Part shown: one piece after another, positions 62,936 to 64,000 of the stretch | Layout of the letters: every line of letters starts with the position of its first letter | How positions within the stretch are numbered: position 1 is the stretch's first letter | From: Lamellibrachia columna | Taxonomy: Eukaryota; Annelida; Polychaeta; Sabellida; Siboglinidae | Reading direction: 5' to 3' | Length of the DNA stretch: 64,000 nucleotides | Assembly (NCBI GenBank): GCA_963662155.1 | Contig: OY759272.1 | Span: 44,171,590 to 44,235,589, forward strand | The notes under the pieces: model-generated | The model's input: the letters and a program-made list of their open reading frames with translations, nothing else | Databases searched by the model: none | What the model was told of the DNA's origin: nothing | Translations under genes and position numbers: made by a program

Positions 62936-63655
62936 GATGGTGAAACAGTTAAAATGCCTTGGCTTTATAAAGATTAATTATTTCCTAAGCTAAACTACCA
63001 GTATATTTGATAATGTTGTGGCATAATAATGATGTGTGTAACTGTGATATCCATGTTCCAGGTTGTATTTCCCGGTGGTAAGAAGTCACTGTTTTTAGTC
63101 AAGCCTTATTTCTTTGGTAATTGTTTTTTTATGTGAATAAACTGTTGATATATTTTATGTTGGTCTCAATATAAATGAAATTGTGTGTAGTGACATGCAA
63201 TATGTTGCAGGTAACATTTTTGTTGACAGAAATGGGATATGGATAAGAAGGCATTCACATCATTCAGTTATTAATATTTTAGTGGGAATTTTTGTAGTTT
63301 TCCGGTTGTTTTTCGACCTGCTGCATACTGTGGGTGCCTCACAATTTGTCTATATCAGATTATCAGTACACTCACCTGTGTCAAGTCAATCTCCATAGCT
63401 AAACTTTCCATCAATTCAATTTGGTTCAGAATAGACATCACAGCTCTTTCCCACATCGCAGGATGGGATTACTTGTCTTGCCTTTTATGAGCCTGAAATA
63501 TAATTTGTCATGGTTAGTTGATAGCACTAATTCCATAATTACCATAATAGTTGCAAAACTGTGAACATTACATACTGTCAGTAGTTAATTATTGTTATTT
63601 AAATGATTACATTGCACCAAACAACAAGGTGTGATGTGCTACAGAGAGGGGTGAT

Positions 63656-63762
63656 TACAAGTACGAATATTAACGTAATCATGATTACAGTAATTACTGC
63701 AATCACAATTACTAATGTAGTCATGATTACAATCATTATTACAATCACGATTACGGTAACAT
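63656..63762. repeat. Low-complexity GATTAC / TAATCATGATTA cluster
   Basis: A run of TGATTACA and its complement, with perfect palindrome GTAATCATGATTAC at 63675-63688 and a near repeat at 63718-63731. It is probably simple-sequence drift; a homeodomain-type site array is conceivable. Confidence 0.55.
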
Positions 63763-64000
63763 TTAAGAATATAAATATATATTCACATAATGAATTAAAT
63801 AAACCCTCATTTTATTATTGTCATCAATGTTATTCAACAACAAATCAAACCCAATATTAAAATACAGTCACGGTACACTTCATTAGATTAGATACAAAAT
63901 AAAGAGAAAAGCCTGCTTGCATTGCCATTGTAGTTCGGACCTCGCCCTCGGGCTAGGTAAAAGAAATATGCAGAAAAAATATGATTATTAAAATGGCAAT

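Overview
The window is eukaryotic and almost certainly from an invertebrate animal. It has a spliced animal-type flavin monooxygenase gene with GT-AG introns, CR1- and L2-type non-LTR retrotransposons, a Polinton/Maverick remnant, a pogo-like MITE, long (TA)n and (TG)n microsatellites, and large satellite arrays. The sequence does not settle the phylum. It is accessory, repeat-dominated DNA: only one gene can be reconstructed intact, and most other open frames are repeat translations or decayed transposon proteins.

Layout. 1-6.8 kb: unassigned DNA, an inverted, gutted copy of part of the monooxygenase locus (1.42-2.74 kb, + strand), a 26-bp minisatellite, a pogo-like MITE, a psq-type helix-turn-helix fragment and a CR1 3' fragment. 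6.8-15.7 kb: an FMO gene on the minus strand. Seven exons join in phase to exactly 1500 bp (499 codons plus stop); intron 3 carries an antisense CR1 copy. 16.8-18.3 kb: a truncated tandem copy of the FMO 5' end. 18.85-20.6 kb: a broken transposon-type protein gene containing a coding-like 36-bp minisatellite. 22.54-25.26 kb: a 2.7-kb Polinton derivative with AG...CT ends, about 185-bp terminal inverted repeats and a near-perfect 6-bp target duplication. It still carries broken capsid and protease genes and an opposite-strand cysteine-rich frame. 27.0-30.5 kb: a decayed L2 element. 31.2-37.1 kb: a 56-bp minisatellite, zinc-finger-coding tandem units, a duplicated segment of about 3 kb and a large AT-centred palindrome.

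37.2-55.8 kb is dominated by a 28-bp satellite, about 420 units by length, nearly every unit carrying an E-box-like palindrome (TCACGTGA or its TCATGTGA form). It is interrupted by an L2 copy with a 650-codon open reverse transcriptase frame (37.4-39.9 kb) and a 4.2-kb CR1 with an SGNH-esterase ORF1 and a broken ORF2 (46.0-50.2 kb). Array plus CR1 5' end are repeated about 9.8 kb downstream (55.8-57.1 kb), and higher-order periods of 672, about 2238 and 2492 bp are visible inside the arrays. 57.1-64 kb: unique-looking DNA with a small inverted CR1 piece, (TA)n tracts, a FLYWCH/MULE-type fragment, one possible exon and a degenerate minisatellite.

The retroelements, Polinton and satellites explain most of the remaining structure. 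The items most worth follow-up are the miniature Polinton with its cysteine-rich frame, the E-box satellite co-duplicated with a CR1, and the three-copy history of the FMO locus.
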